The notes: generated by a model from the letters alone, not told the origin. Numbered from the stretch's first letter, positions 11,172-24,120 are shown. The stretch: DNA of 64,000 bases from Siphonodentalium dalli (GCA_032622095.1 CP136062.1:34538918-34602917); one strand, 5' to 3'. Translations and numbers: made by a program.

Positions 11172-11684
11172 CAGTACCAGTCAAAATAAGTGGTATATTA
11201 AGCACGCTATTTTCGCGCCCAATATCGCAATAATATTGAAAGTGGAAACGCTTATAATTATAAGCATGTCGCTTGTGATATTATTGCAATACTTTGCGCG
11301 CTTAATATCTCAATATTTTGCGCTTAATATTGCGACATCTTGCGCTCAAAATTGTGACATTTAAATCAAATTATTGCTTCTTCTATATTGTTTATTGTAT
11401 CAATAGAGACAATGTTTTAGATATGTATATGATTATAGTTGTAAATGCTATATGTACACTATATGTACACTATATGCACAGTATTTATCTAATATAAATA
11501 TAACACTATCGGGTCTGTATGAAATTTAGCGCGCCTAGTATCGTAATATTTTGCGTTCAATATTGCAATAATAAGCATGATATATTTTTGGTATTGTGGT
11601 ATAATCACTCCTTTTTCTAAATTAAGCACGCTCAATATCGCAAAAAAGGTGCGCCGAAATTACCACTTCTTCTGACTGGTACTG
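11172..11684. mobile_element. Tc1/mariner-like MITE
   Basis: The terminal repeats CAGTACCAGTCA and TGACTGGTACTG are flanked by TA at 11170-11171 and 11685-11686, the target used by Tc1/mariner. The first 12 bp match the widely seen Tc1-type end. The interior contains repeated CGCAATATTGCGC-like words and no transposase. It is nested inside the CACTA-like element, so it inserted later. Confidence 0.85.
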
Positions 11685-12480
11685 TATTGTCATGATGTAC
11701 GGATTCACGTGTTACAACAAAAACTATGTTTACAAGTGACTGGACAATTTCACGCCTTACATATTACCAAAAAGTTAGCCATTAAGATATTTTACTTTTA
11801 CATGTACATATATTTGAGTTTTAACTGTGAAACATGTAGCTTTGTTCTTTTTATGGCTTAAAAGTGCATGCCGATACATGTTTTAGAATGGTCAAAATTA
11901 GTATTACTCATAAATGAATAGTAATTGGTTGGCTTATCAGCTATTACTAGTATCGTTTTTTATTATGCAGTAGTTAGTGAAAGGCGAACACATTACGCAT
12001 GTGCAGCCTTTTTTCGGATTAAATTCTACGAGGCAGATAACAAGCTTGATCCTCTGTAAAATTACAAAGTTTCATAAGTATTGTCTATCACTTTATGCAT
12101 TGAGGATTTACATTTAATCAAAACTATGATCGTAACATAAGAACTAAGATGTATTTTTCAGTTACGAATAATACTAGTTTCGACCATTCAAAAACATATG
12201 AATCGTAATGCCTACAATATTTTCACCATGGTAAATTAGCAAATTAAGAGCAAAACATTGGTGTTGACCCCTGAAAAATACCATTGGTCTGACCTTTATT
12301 AGTTACGGTCTTGATATTAATTAAACGGTGTTGAACCGTAAAAAAATACAACGGTCTGACAGTTACTGGTTTTATACCGTGGAACATGCTACGGCCTGAC
12401 CGTATGTTTAACGGTCAAATGTTGGCAGCGATGTTGCGCGGTCTCAGACCTTTAAAGCGACGGTCTTTTTTCTAACAGTG

Positions 12481-12648
12481 CACCAAGGACATCGGAGTAC
12501 CACCACAGCGCTGGCATGTATTGCCTTCTCTCAGCAGGCCTCTGCAGACCGTGAAGCACGGCAGATTGAGAACGAAAAACTCATGGAAAACATCAAGATG
12601 CATAATTCCATGGAGTCCTCGTCAACAACAACAAAAACAACAACATAA
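12481..12648 (+). pseudogene. possible coding exon, part 2 (after the CACTA-like insertion)
   Basis: This is in frame with 9145-9330 if both flanks are simply joined. It reads a hydrophilic segment including QASADREARQIENEKLMEN and a Ser/Thr tail, ending in TAA at 12646-12648. Charged, helical composition supports this strand. If the 2-bp CA is a true target duplication, removing one copy would shift the frame, so the join is uncertain. The protein is not recognised. Confidence 0.4.
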
Positions 12649-12887
12649 AACAGAAGTTCAATTCAATCAAAAAATAAAATGAAAACAAAATAACAACAAG
12701 TCTAGATCATTTTATTTTCACCATTCACCATTTCATGTTTAATGTATAACCATTACAGGTCCTATCCTAAATGTCCAAAGTGGGTTGTATGGCTGCCACC
12801 CCTTCCAAATCATCCCGGGTCCACTCCCAAATCCCTAATAAAGAAAAGCATTACCATTTCTGACTATGGTTTTCATGTTCTCTTTGT

Positions 12888-13155
12888 TGTACAACTCCAA
12901 GCCGTCTCGACCTCCAGCACTGGCGATGCGGGATCAAATCCACATGTTTCCATCGTGGACTTTGTAACTCGAAATCGATATTTGGCGGAGTTGCTAGTTA
13001 CTCGCCGATGGCCGTGTTTTGCCGCACATGGTCGACGAGTTTATCAGCCATTGAAAAGTGTGCGGATTCCTCCACCACTAAACTGGCAATGTCGTGATAT
13101 GACCATGGTTGCTGGACGCGACATTAAACCCCAATCAATCAATCAATCAATCAAT
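12888..13155 (+). mobile_element. tRNA-derived SINE, 5'-truncated
   Basis: About 80% similar by eye to the full SINE at 33940-34255 in reverse orientation. It begins within the tRNA-like head at TACAACTCCAAGCCGT, keeps a B-box-like GGATCAAATCC, and ends in GCGACATTAAACCCC plus AATC repeats (to 13155). The A-box part is missing. Confidence 0.85.
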
Positions 13156-14279
13156 ATTTTCTTTGTTAAAATCGCCGGGCGCAGATGAAGCATTTATCAC
13201 ATTCCGTTCTGAAACGCGGACTCGAATACACCCAGTATGATACATCACAGATGATTTTTCTAGAGTTTTTTTTTAGATGAAACTGTTGATTATCTGGCTT
13301 AATTCCACACGACTCAGAATCGCACAGGGGATACTAACAAGTTGCCCGCTGGAAGTGAGCGTAACATGTGTACAAGCATTTCGTGTATATCTGTACTTAG
13401 AGATAACTATACGTACATTATAAAATTGGTGACTAACTGGCCATACAGCTTCACCGGAACATTCGTAAACAGAGAATAAAAATTATCTACATGTATGTTG
13501 CGCTACTGAGTCAAACGCATTTAACATCCTACGTTTACTCAAACAGTGTCAAGCTTAAAGGAACTTCCTCGGGATTGGGAGTGGGACGGTCCAAAATGCA
13601 CACATGTGCCCTCTCATAAGATAGCATGCAGCGACTGGTAGAATTTAGTATTTAATTTTAAACCAAAGACATCGTACATATATGTAAATGTATGGTGGGA
13701 GACTTTTCAAAGTTATAGACAAGCTCTGAAATTACATGTAAAGTATTGGTTGAAAGGCATGTAAAACATTTGTCCGGCATTGTCAAGCACGTGGCTACAG
13801 GGTCTACATTGGGGTGTCCAGCTTATACTTTAGAATAATATACTCTCATGATCAAAGTCAGAAAATTTACATTACTCCCACCCCCTTGCACTGGGAATGC
13901 CGACCCCATCGAACCCTAGACCGGACTGTACGCGTATGGCTTTCCTTTTGAGAAGGTAACTTCTTCACATTACAATGTAACATTCTGAAAGCCGAATGGG
14001 ATTTTTAAGAATAATTTACTATCAGAATTATTTCATGGGTTTGTGCATCCAATATCCAATCATTGTTAATTAATAAGCACTATATATGTTATACTTATGG
14101 GGTGACACAATGAACATATAGTCAATAGGCCTCTCTATAGCTATATGTATACGCAGGGACGTAGATAAAGTGGTTAGGGTTGTCCGACACCCAGCAATGT
14201 TCAACACACCATCAAATGGAAAGTCACACCAAAATACGTTGGAATGTATGGTGCGCCGTTCTTCTGTTTATTACCCATG
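13156..14279. other. intergenic, nothing recognised
   Basis: No supported gene, RNA or strong repeat. Confidence 0.4.
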
Positions 14280-14700
14280 TTGTGATATTAATAGTTCATT
14301 TTGTGATATCGCAAAATGAATATATGAGATCACGAAACCGATATATTAACTTGATGAGAATTTAGTGATTTCACATATTCGATTTTATGATATCATATAT
14401 TCATTTTGTAATATCACTAATTCGAATTTGTGATAGCATGTATTCATTTCGAGATATCAAACATTCGGATGAGCAGACTATTTATTGATATCACAAAATA
14501 CATTTAATGATATCAATACATATGTATCGATATCATAAGATGAATTTATGATATCACAAAATCGAATTATTAATGTCACTAAGTGCTTTCTGTTGTGTGA
14601 TATCATATATTCGTTGTATGATATCTTAAATTCATTTTACGATATCACTAATTCGAATTAGTGATATCATATATTAATTTTGTGATATATATACGATCTC
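14280..14700. repeat. GATATC-rich degenerate repeat tract, block 1
   Basis: The motif TTGTGATATCA(N)AATTC and its complement recur every 25-40 bp on both strands without a fixed period. Interrupted at 14700-15220. Confidence 0.75.
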
Positions 14701-14711
14701 CAATGAATAAC

Positions 14712-14820
14712 TTTGGGATATAAGAGTTTATGAAACGAGTTTGATTCACAACTCGTAGATGAGTTGTTAATCAAATTTATCAAACAAGTTTCATAAACAC
14801 TTATATCCCAACATAACGAG
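14712..14820. repeat. hairpin within the GATATC tract
   Basis: TTGGGATATAAG, TTTATGAAAC and TTTGATTNACAACTC on the left are mirrored by GAGTTGTTAATCAAA, GTTTCATAAA and CTTATATCCCAA on the right, around a GTAGAT loop. The arms are about 48 bp. Confidence 0.85.
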
Positions 14821-15219
14821 TTAAAGATCTTGTATATCGCATGAAATATAGAGCTTCATGCCTTTTTAACAAATCAAAATCTTTAAAAGATGCTGAAAAA
14901 TTATTGAAAAAAATACATACGTGCACTGTGGTGGCTGAGACGCTTCAAAACTGTATACGATAGTATTGCGCGCTCTGGCAGGCGACGTACACATATAGTC
15001 CCCAAATTTGTGTGCCTATTTTAGTTAGTGCAACGAAGTTGGACAATAATTAAATGATAAACAAAGTAATCATTTTGTAATGTCTGGAATTGGGGCAATG
15101 CTCGGCTTTTCGAAGTAGTATTAATCCGCGCGGTAATTTTGTTGGCGCGATGCCAAAGTACAGAGGGAGCACCCGCTTATTCAACACTAGCGAGATATGA
15201 GGCAATATGTAATGGACTT

Positions 15220-15910
15220 TTTAATGATATAATAGTGTTTCATGTGATATAAATAAATACCAGTTATTTTATGATATCACATAGTCGATTTAATGATACC
15301 ACTAATTCACGGATTTACGGGGCGCAGTTCTTCAATTTCTACATATTTAGTGATATTAATAATTCGATTTATTATATCACTAAATGAATATATGATATAA
15401 AAAATCGAATATGTGATATTAAATATTTTATAATATCACAAACTGATTTTAATATATTCAAAATTCCAATTTGTAATATCATCAATAATTGTTTTGATAT
15501 CACAAAATCGGATTATTGATATTACAAAATAGTAGGCATTTAGTGATATCGATAATTCGATTTGGTGATGTCACACATTCATAAACTGTTTGGGTATTAG
15601 TGTTATCACAAAATGATTTTAAGATATAACTAAATTAAATTAGTGATATCATAAATTCATTTTGTGATATCACAAAATAGAATATATGATATCACAAAAT
15701 AAGTAAGCATTTAGTGGTATCAATAATTATATTTTACTATGTCAAACAATGGTTTAATATATTAATATCACAAACGCTGAAGAAATAGAAGTCCAGCTAT
15801 GCCATCTAGTGATTGATTTCTCAAAATGAAATAGTTATCTCACAAATTCCAATTTATGATTTCACAAAATGAAATTATGATTAATCAAATCCGAGTTATT
15901 GAATATCATT
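15220..15910. repeat. GATATC-rich degenerate repeat tract, block 2
   Basis: Continues the same GTGATATCAC/AATTCGA word pattern as block 1. Individual copies are too diverged for a clean consensus by eye. Confidence 0.75.
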
Positions 15911-16552
15911 ATATCAATAGGTTACACACTTATATGTTGTTGACAACGAGAAACCCTGAACTCGCTTGCTAACCACCTCGTTTCCAATTTAAAAAGTCTT
16001 CAGTCCCATTGTGCAGCTAGTAACACTTTGGGAGGACGAAAACCCATAATGAATAATCGGGATGTGGCATTTCGAAATCCATTACCAGCAAGCGCCGATA
16101 ATGTCCGTAACCATAGGTGCGTCGAATAGTTATTTTATGACTTCAATGATTCAAAACAAGAGTAACTGTACCTGAGCTGATTCTGATTTTTCCACATTCA
16201 TGATTATGTATACCAGCTTTGGCATGTTCGTTCGGTTAATCTATCTCGCCAACAAAGTCTTCTACACTTCTTGTGAGAAAGGTCCCATTAAACTAATAAT
16301 AATGTTTCAAACAAAACATAAGCCGGTCCCGATTTTGTCTCGAAAGCTGGCAATTCTTGGATAGCTTCAATCGTGGTAGCATACGATATAATTCATCCTG
16401 CGAAATAAACTAGAAAGATATGCGGCCGATGCGTATACTAGCTTCCAGAAGGACCTCTGTACGTACTTCTCAGCTTTGTTGACCTGATGGGGATAACAAC
16501 ATGAACATCTGGTGATCTTCCCAGCCAGTCACTTCTCAATATATGTTTCATC
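15911..16552. other. intergenic, nothing recognised
   Basis: No supported gene or repeat. Confidence 0.4.
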
Positions 16553-16687
16553 AATTCCCATGTTCATTGAACGCGCTGACTATACTTCTGTTTAGGGCTC
16601 CATATTCATTGAACGCGCTGACTATACTTCTGTTTATGGCTTCCATGTTCATTGAACGCGCTGACTATACTTCTGTTTAGGGCTTCG
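16553..16687. repeat. 42-43-bp tandem repeat, three copies
   Basis: ATTGAACGCGCTGACTATAC followed by TTCTGTTTA(G/T)GGCT occurs at about 16566, 16608 and 16651. Confidence 0.95.
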
Positions 16688-16837
16688 AGTGTTGACAGCC
16701 AACTTTGACTGACGCCTCTCTGCTAAGGCATAGAAGACCATAATGAATATTGTTACCCAATAGTAGAGTTTTACTTCGTAAATCATTGGGATTTAGAATT
16801 AACTGGTCAACCCCAAATTCGCGTTCGTAACGCCACA

Positions 16838-16986
16838 ACGAACTGTTACCCGTCCTGAATGAACTGTTGCCCGGTTTGCAATCACGGTCAGCTTTCGTGA
16901 CGTCACGAGTGAACTGTTGCCCGACCCGAGCGAACTGTTGACTGGCTCCGAGCGAACTGTTGATTGGCCCGAACGAACTGCTACAT
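16838..16986. repeat. degenerate 20-bp repeat (GAACTGTTG core)
   Basis: GAACTGTTGCCCG-like words recur seven times with 18-25 bp spacing, with GC-rich linkers. A 110-codon minus-strand ORF across it is a by-product of the repeat. Confidence 0.75.
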
Positions 16987-17114
16987 GTGCCTTTTGCATT
17001 CAGATACATGGCGGTATATTCCAGTTAGTTCTCATAATTCGAAATAACACTATTAAAGAGTGTGATTAATTAGCAATGACCTGATTATATACAAGTAAAT
17101 GTATTGGGTAACAA

Positions 17115-17173
17115 AGCAATTATTTCATGTGTCTTTTGGGAACATTCCCAAAAAGACACATGAAATAATTGCT
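17115..17173. repeat. near-perfect hairpin
   Basis: AGCAATTATTTCATGTGTCT and its complement flank a 3-base loop within TTTGGGAACATTCCCAAA. The arms are about 28 bp with a single difference. Confidence 0.9.
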
Positions 17174-18075
17174 TAATATACCCACACTTCTTGCCCGTAC
17201 TCATAAGAACAATGTTGGTGGCATCCAGCAATCGTTACAGCGGACAGTTCCAATAGAAAATAACAATTCACGAAGTGTTAGTTTTTTGGCATGTGTCATG
17301 ATAGTGGAAATGAAATGGGACAATGACCGCACCGCCCTGCTTTCCTTGTAAGGGTGGATACACACATGCATGTATTCTCTGTAAATATCGTGTATTTGGC
17401 CTTTTACATGGATCATGCACACCGTGTAATATGTGTCCGCTAACATCCCAATCATTGCGGGTACGTTTGACCAGAGTGAGTCAAGCTCTGAACGTGCAGA
17501 GAGCCGCTGACTCGGACGAAGTCGTCAGGCCGCTTAAAATAATTATTCGCGCGATAACCCAAATGGTGGACGTTCTGTTTAAATCATTGTCAGTCTTCTC
17601 TTTATTTTTATACCAGTGATGGCCTCAGCAGTTCCCCAACGCAGGGCTATGATCCCCAACAGGGGTTATATTATCCCGGGAGCTACCAGACTGACCATTG
17701 CATATTTTCTCGATGGAGGGGGGCATGCAGCACCATGAGTCCTGACCCCCCCTGAAGCCACTCCTGATTTATAAATATTGTAGTTAGTTTAAATATATTT
17801 TATTGTATCATTAATGTACAAATGGGATTGGGCACAAGTTATACAACTTAGATAGCTCCTCTCCCCATACAGCTACAGCATATTATTTTGATAACAAGAT
17901 GGTATATAATATGTTTAAATTGTTTATGTGTTACCAGATCCAGGTTCGATATGTGAATTGCTTTGGTTAGATTACTGATTGTTGACATTGGAGAAATGCG
18001 TTTCTTAGTTTAGTAGCTTTGTGGTACAAAATGATGGCGATTGCGCGTGGCGATGACCCAGAGGTGGTAAATTAA
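17174..18075. other. probable 3' untranslated region of the minus-strand LINE, boundary unclear
   Basis: This lies directly 3' (minus strand) of the reverse transcriptase reading frame. No further gene is seen. A minus-strand A-rich tail near 17600-17620 could be the element's end, but no target duplication was found. Confidence 0.4.
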
Positions 18076-21000
18076 TTAATTGGTGAAGCGGTTTGTAGCG
18101 ACTATATATTTTTGAACTTCTGCAAGTATTAATTTGTTTTTGTTATTACTAATGTTTGGTGTACCTTTTAGGAGGTCAGTGGCATTGTGTACAGTGATGC
18201 CTTTTGTCCTAAGCCTGTTGAAAAGCCGTACGCGTTGTGTCTGATATAGTGGGCATAAGAAAAAGTAATGGTGGGCGTCTTCGATTTCACAGAATGGGCT
18301 AACAGCTATGTGGTTTTCGAATGTGTCGTTATTTAAGTCGCTGCATTTGTTTCTCAGTTTGGTATGTATTATATTGTTTATTCTGGAACCGGTATAATAG
18401 TAGTTAGGGGGTTTGGGTAAGTCGTATATAATTTTAAGGAATATCTTGAATTCGTGTAAGCTTTCAGCTTTGGTTACAATGTCGGGGAGTTTGTTCCAAG
18501 TTAGGCACATTTTTGGCATGAACGATTTTCTGAAATGTTCTGTTTCGCAATAATATGCATAGAAGTCGCCAGGTCTTCTGAGGGAATAACCCGAGACCTC
18601 GCCGGCTCGTGGCGATAGGAGTATGGTTAGATAACTAGGTGCGTCTGCATTTATTATTTTGTAGAGCGTTTGTAATTTGTGAAATTCGCGTCTTATTTGT
18701 AGAGTACGCCAGCCAACTTCAAGCATTAAATCTGTAACGGAGGCAGAGCGCGTTAATCCACTGACAATTCTTGCTGCATCTTTATGAAGGCGATCGAGTC
18801 TTTCATTTTGTTGTTGTGGCGCACAGTCCCATATATATCAACGTAATCCATTAAGGGTAGTATATAAGTTAGATAAATACATTCAAGTGTCTTTCGGTCA
18901 AGTTTATATTTTAACTTTCTGAGTTGAGATAATCTGTCAGAAACCTTTTTTGCTACGTTATCCACATAATTGTTCCATTTGAGATTATTTTGGAATTCCA
19001 GACCAAGATGCGTGTGCGAATCTACAAAGGAAACGTCGTTTTCCTGGAATTGCAAGTTGAGATGGGGATTTCCGAGTACCAAGGAGTAAGATAGCGCTAC
19101 AGTTGTTGATGGATTAAATGACACCAGCCATTTATGAGCCCATTTGTCAATTTTATTTAAGTCGTTATTTAAATCACCCGTAAGAATATCCATATCGTAA
19201 TGAGAGGCAGTCAAGCATGTATCGTCTGCAAACATTCGCGTATCGGATTGGGTGACGTCGTGTAGGTCGTTTATATAGACCAGAAATAGGAAGGGGCCCA
19301 ATATTTATCAGTGGGGCACCCCTGCTGGGATACGTTTCAAGTCAGAATATGTATTATTTACAAGAACTCTTTGCTTTCTGTTATGTAGGTAATCCTCCAG
19401 CCAGGTCAGAAGTAGTCCCCCAATTCCATAATGACTCAACTTATACACCAGCCCCCCGGTGCCAGACTCTCTCAAATGCATTTGCAATATCACAAAATAC
19501 CGAACAAGTATATAAGCCTTTGTTGAGAGTCTGGCACAGGTTGTGGTATAAATCGATGAGTTGGTATGAAGTATTGCGCCCTGGTAGAAAACCAGATTGG
19601 TGGTGGTATAAGAGTTTGTTATAAAAAAAGAAAGTGTTAAGATCGTTTATAACTAAATTTTCAAAACGTTTGGCCAGGCAAGGTAGTAGGGATATAGGTC
19701 TATAATGTTTACTATCAGATGGGTCGTCTTTTTATAGATTGGTGTTACGTTGGCAATTTTCCAATCAGTTGGGAATTTAGATTGTTTAAGTGAGAGATTA
19801 AATAAGATCAGCAGAGGCGATGCAATGGTTTCGGCAGTCTTGAATAGCATTCTCGCACTTATTCCATCATGGCCATGGGCTTTGTTCAAATTGAGGGTTT
19901 TGATACTTGTTATGATGTTTTCTCTTGATACTTCAATTTCCGTTATCGTGTTTGATCAGCGAATTTTAAATAATGGGAGGTTGCTGTCTTCACTCTCTAA
20001 TGTTGAATTTGATATGAAACTCTCATTTAGAATGTTCGCTTTCTTGAAATCACCAAAGGCATAAGTATTGGCATCGGCGTGAGTACTATTTCTTTCAGAT
20101 TGATTGTATAATGGCGGGATGGTCGCTAGTTTTTTCTTATTAAATAGATAATTCATAAGATACTAAAAGTCTCTAGGAGTTGGTGATTCTCTAACTTTCT
20201 CTTTGAATTTTTCATCAAAAGTTGCTTTAGCATATTTTTTTATATTGTTTACACGATTTCGTGTCTTTTTGTATCTTTCCCAGTGGTATAGGGTATTATT
20301 TTTTAGGGCCTTGGATCTCAACCTATCCCGTTTTCGTATTTCTCTACGTATTTCTGAAGTGAACCACAATTTGTCCTCAGGTCTGATTACAACTGTAGAT
20401 TTCGGAATTGAATCGTCATTACTTCTAGAAATTTGTCATTGAATGATCTAACTGCTTGGTCGATGTTTGTCGCTGCAGTTGGCTGGAGGATATGTTCCCA
20501 GTCTATACTATTTAATATATTATTGGCCTTTTCAAAGTCAGCCCGTTTATAATTCCAGATAGTACGACGGAACGAGGTTGCAGGGGAATAGTCTGATGAT
20601 ATAGTAGCATAAACTGCAAGATGGTCTGAAACTCCAAGATTGAATGTATCATCATCCAGTACCCTCAAATAATCACTAACTATCACTGGATCAAGAAGAG
20701 TTTGGGATGTTCTCGTTATTTGCGTTGGATTTCCAATCACACCGCGCAGTCCATAGTAATATATTATACACTTTAGCTTTGACGATGGGTTCAGGAAATT
20801 TGAGTTGAAGTCGCCAGTGATTATCAGTTTATGGTTTGTATCATGCACGTCATTTATTAAAGTATCTAAATTGTCCCAGTAGTTTTGATTACTCTCGCGT
20901 TCGGACCTGTAGGAAACAATCAAAAGGAATTTGGTGAGTTTTGATGTAATTTCAAAGCAGAGTACTGATGTGTCGAATTCAAACATCACGCATATCCCTC

Positions 21001-21397
21001 AACCATGAGAGTCGCGATCACTCCTCACGGGTTCAGAGAAGTCGAATAGTTTTAGTTTGTTAGAGCTATAAGATTCATCAAGATGAGTCTCGGTGAAACA
21101 TAAGATATCGTAGTCGGAAATCAAATGAGCAATGCTTCCCAATTTGTTTCTAATACTTCTAATATAGTAGTGTAAAATGTTAAGTGTAGCTATAGTATCG
21201 TCATGGGAGCCAGAGTGAACCTCAATGTCGCCACCAATTACAAGGAGCAGAGCCATAAAATATATAATAATATTGATTTTCATTCCCCAAAATGCATATT
21301 CGGGCCCACGTTTTATGATTAGTTTTATATTCAGTAATCTTTTATTTAGATCGAAGACACCAATTGCAGCTCTGTGTTGAATCATGGAGTTAGGCAT
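18076..21397 (-). pseudogene. LINE ORF2: AP endonuclease and reverse transcriptase, broken
   Basis: Endonuclease motifs come first: the LHYYIRSIRNK block (near 21160, with Tyr where Asn is usual), FTETHLDE, GDFNSN and GVSDHLAVYA. The reverse transcriptase follows, with HGHDGIS, PLLFLxYINDL-like and MFADDT (19221-19232, catalytic Asp pair kept). A C-terminal domain with Cys and His residues (CEIEDAHHYFFLC) ends at 18076. There is an in-frame stop near 20999, a frameshift near 20375, stops near 20160 and 19955, and another shift near 18740. It cannot make a full protein. Confidence 0.9.
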
Positions 21398-23721
21398 GAG
21401 ATTTTATTCTGGATTTCCAATTGTATATTGAGCTGCATGTTGGTATCCATATCGTGACTATCAATTTGACTGGTAGTGAACAAGGATCTGGTAACACGTT
21501 TCTTAACAATAGATGACTGTGGAGATTGGGATGGAACGAATGAAACCTGTTATATGTACAAAACATGGAAAAAAACGGAGTGCAACATGATACATACATA
21601 CACAGAGATACATAGTGTCATGATTATGATGGGGTGGTTTCATACATACATGGGGTTGCGATCTGCTCCAGCCTTTTGTTTTTGAATCGACCTTATAGTT
21701 CATTCAATCTTATTTTCTAGTTCTTGTATATAGGTGTTTGGGTAATTTCATGAATTTTGACTGTGGAGGTCTGCGTCATCAGCCATGTTGCGTCGGGTGC
21801 CCTACTCTATATTTCTTGGTCCAAGCATAGGAAAATGTGTTTTTTCGCCGGTACAAGTAAATTTTTGAGAAGCAGGGATAACATTTGTCATGTAGTTGGA
21901 TACATTATTTTTATTATCAAATGAATCCTTATATGTCAGAAATGTCAAAGCGGGTAACAAATACTCCCCCGCAAACCCTGGTACCAACGCACCAAAGTGA
22001 GGCGACCCTGGGCCCTTCCGCTGTATTTTGTTGAGCTCGACTCCGATTTTAGAGTATAATTGTTGATGATATGGTCTACCATAGGTTGTATTATTTACAG
22101 CAAGGTATGATCACGTGGTTTCATAACGCTTGTAGCCGGTCAATGATATTCCGCAGATGTGCAACCATTGCGCATTTTGGTAAGGCTTGCCTCGTGTATT
22201 TTTATCATAATGTGCAGAACTATACGTCTTTGCGCCTGGCTACCGGTATCTATTATTTGTGCATTTTGCGGACTTTTCTGGGACAGGTCCGTGAATTTCA
22301 GTGTTATAACTTATATTCTTATATTTCTTTTCTCTTATTTCGATTTATTGTGGAATTTTCCAGTTTAAATATTTTTTTTCTCACCAGGATCATGCATTGT
22401 AACTGCATGTGTATGATATCACAGTTTCATTGCAAAAGTACCGATAAATAAGGCTCCAATCGAATTTACAAGTTGGTTTAACTAATAGAAATAGCTATCG
22501 CTCTTAGTGATAACATTTTGAAATTCAATTTCAACCTGTCTTCCGGGACTTTATGTCCAGCAGCTGTGCTGAGATGGAGATGCAAAATGAAAACAGTTGG
22601 TCAGTTCAAGTGCAATTAGTTTGTCACTGAATGGATAATGGGTTGTTGGATTAAATGTCAGACTCGTGTCAGTGGAGCAAACCACAATATTGTCAATAAT
22701 TGAGTGCAATGATGATGACATGATAGCAATAGATGGAATTCTCAGGGGGTGGGGTGGTTGTGGTGGCATCGCGTCATTGGCATCGAACACTTTGTCCTGT
22801 TCTTTGATCTTAATAATAATATGATTACATTTCAATATGAGTGCATTGTATTATTTGTTGGAATTTGGTACTTTCATAATTATGTACCTAATAATCATGA
22901 TTGCCTAATACAAGTAATAATAACAAGTGGGGAATAATTAATTTGATTAAGTTTTGAATTAAAAACAGTGATCACTAGTGATGGCAATTTCACTCTTTTC
23001 CTGGTCAATGTATCGATGACAGATAAATTAATAATAGTGATCAATAGGAATTTTCTTCAAAATTAATAATCGTGCAGACATTAAGTTTTGAATTTTTTCA
23101 GTTGGTTCACATTTCCTGGGTCTTGTTTAGTTTTTGTTTTCTGTTTGTTTTTTGTTTCTGGTCCTCTACTGAACTCAAATCAATTCAGTGTGTATGGCTA
23201 GACAACAGGACAAAGAGAGACTTCCGGAAATAGTGTTTTGTCGATACCAATGATGGAGGGTGGGGTGGTGAACATCTTGACTTCTTTTCGGCACCAAGGA
23301 TGCATCAATATCAGTTTTTTGGGTATTTTAATTTACCCTATATTATATATTAATCATTTAATGCTTGATAATATTTGGTAAAAATATATTCTAACTCTTC
23401 CCGAAGACACTCCGAGCAATATCCACCAGCACTATTCTTTGTAAATTCTTTTTGGATATCGATATTTTTATTTTTCAATAAGTGTATGGGAAGTGTCGAT
23501 GGTTTGCTACATAATTTCGGATTTATTTACTATAATATTTTAGTTTTTTTGTTTTGTTTAATTCATTCATTATACCCATGTCCACTTAAATTAAACATTT
23601 CTATAGTTAGGCGAGCATGACTATGCTCATATTTATGTAGAGTGCTCGGGAAGAGGTATAACTTTTTAAATTTACTCCGGTTTAGGATGGTAATGGGTTT
23701 TGTATTCCTCTTGAAAGATTA
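21398..23721. other. spacer downstream of LINE ORF1, nothing recognised
   Basis: No conserved coding sequence was seen. ORF2 may begin a little upstream of 21397. The rest resembles neither ORF. Confidence 0.35.
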
Positions 23722-24120
23722 ATTTTCAATTGATAAGTTCGGGATGGGGACATTTTTATACTTACATGTATTTTGATAAATAACGAGAATACATGTATGC
23801 GTAAAAAATATAAACCATGTGTGGTTAGGCATCTAATTAGATAAATAGTGAGGATGATACATCTGAATCGTCTCTCCCTTGGTTTTTACTTTCCGTAATT
23901 TCATTTGTACATATACTGCTACATGTACACATTTCCAAGGTAATTTTCAATTGATAAGTTTGGGACGGGGACATGTCTTGTATACATATTACATATGGTG
24001 ATAAATCAAAGAGAATACATGTATATGTAGAAAGTAGTCAGTGATGGTTTATATCTTCTAATGAAATGGTCAGTGAGGCAAGATAGGTCTCTCCCCAGTG
24101 ACATATGCTGGGGGTCCTTG
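23722..24120. repeat. two-copy tandem duplication, about 219 bp
   Basis: ATTTTCAATTGATAAGTT(C/T)GGGA at 23722 and 23941 begin two similar blocks, each with GAGAATACATGTAT and a later GTCTCTCCC. It lies in the spacer between LINE ORF1 and ORF2. Confidence 0.75.

Larger units (their letters stand above)
9331..12480. mobile_element. non-autonomous CACTA (EnSpm)-like element
   Basis: The ends are CACTGTTAGAAA and TTTCTAACAGTG, a 12-bp inverted repeat starting with the CACTG signature. CA dinucleotides abut both sides (9329-9330 and 12481-12482). Both subterminal zones, about 9350-9425 and 12300-12470, are dense in ACGGT/ACCGT words in both orientations, as expected for transposase-binding subterminal repeats of CACTA elements. 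No transposase is encoded. The interior holds a foldback at 9497-10080, a 118-codon ORF at 10801-11157 and a Tc1-like MITE at 11172-11684. Its 3150-bp length is reasonable for a deletion derivative. Confidence 0.75.

Noticed and set aside
16677-17009. 110-codon minus ORF
   Set aside because: It follows the degenerate GAACTGTTG repeat; no homologous motif.
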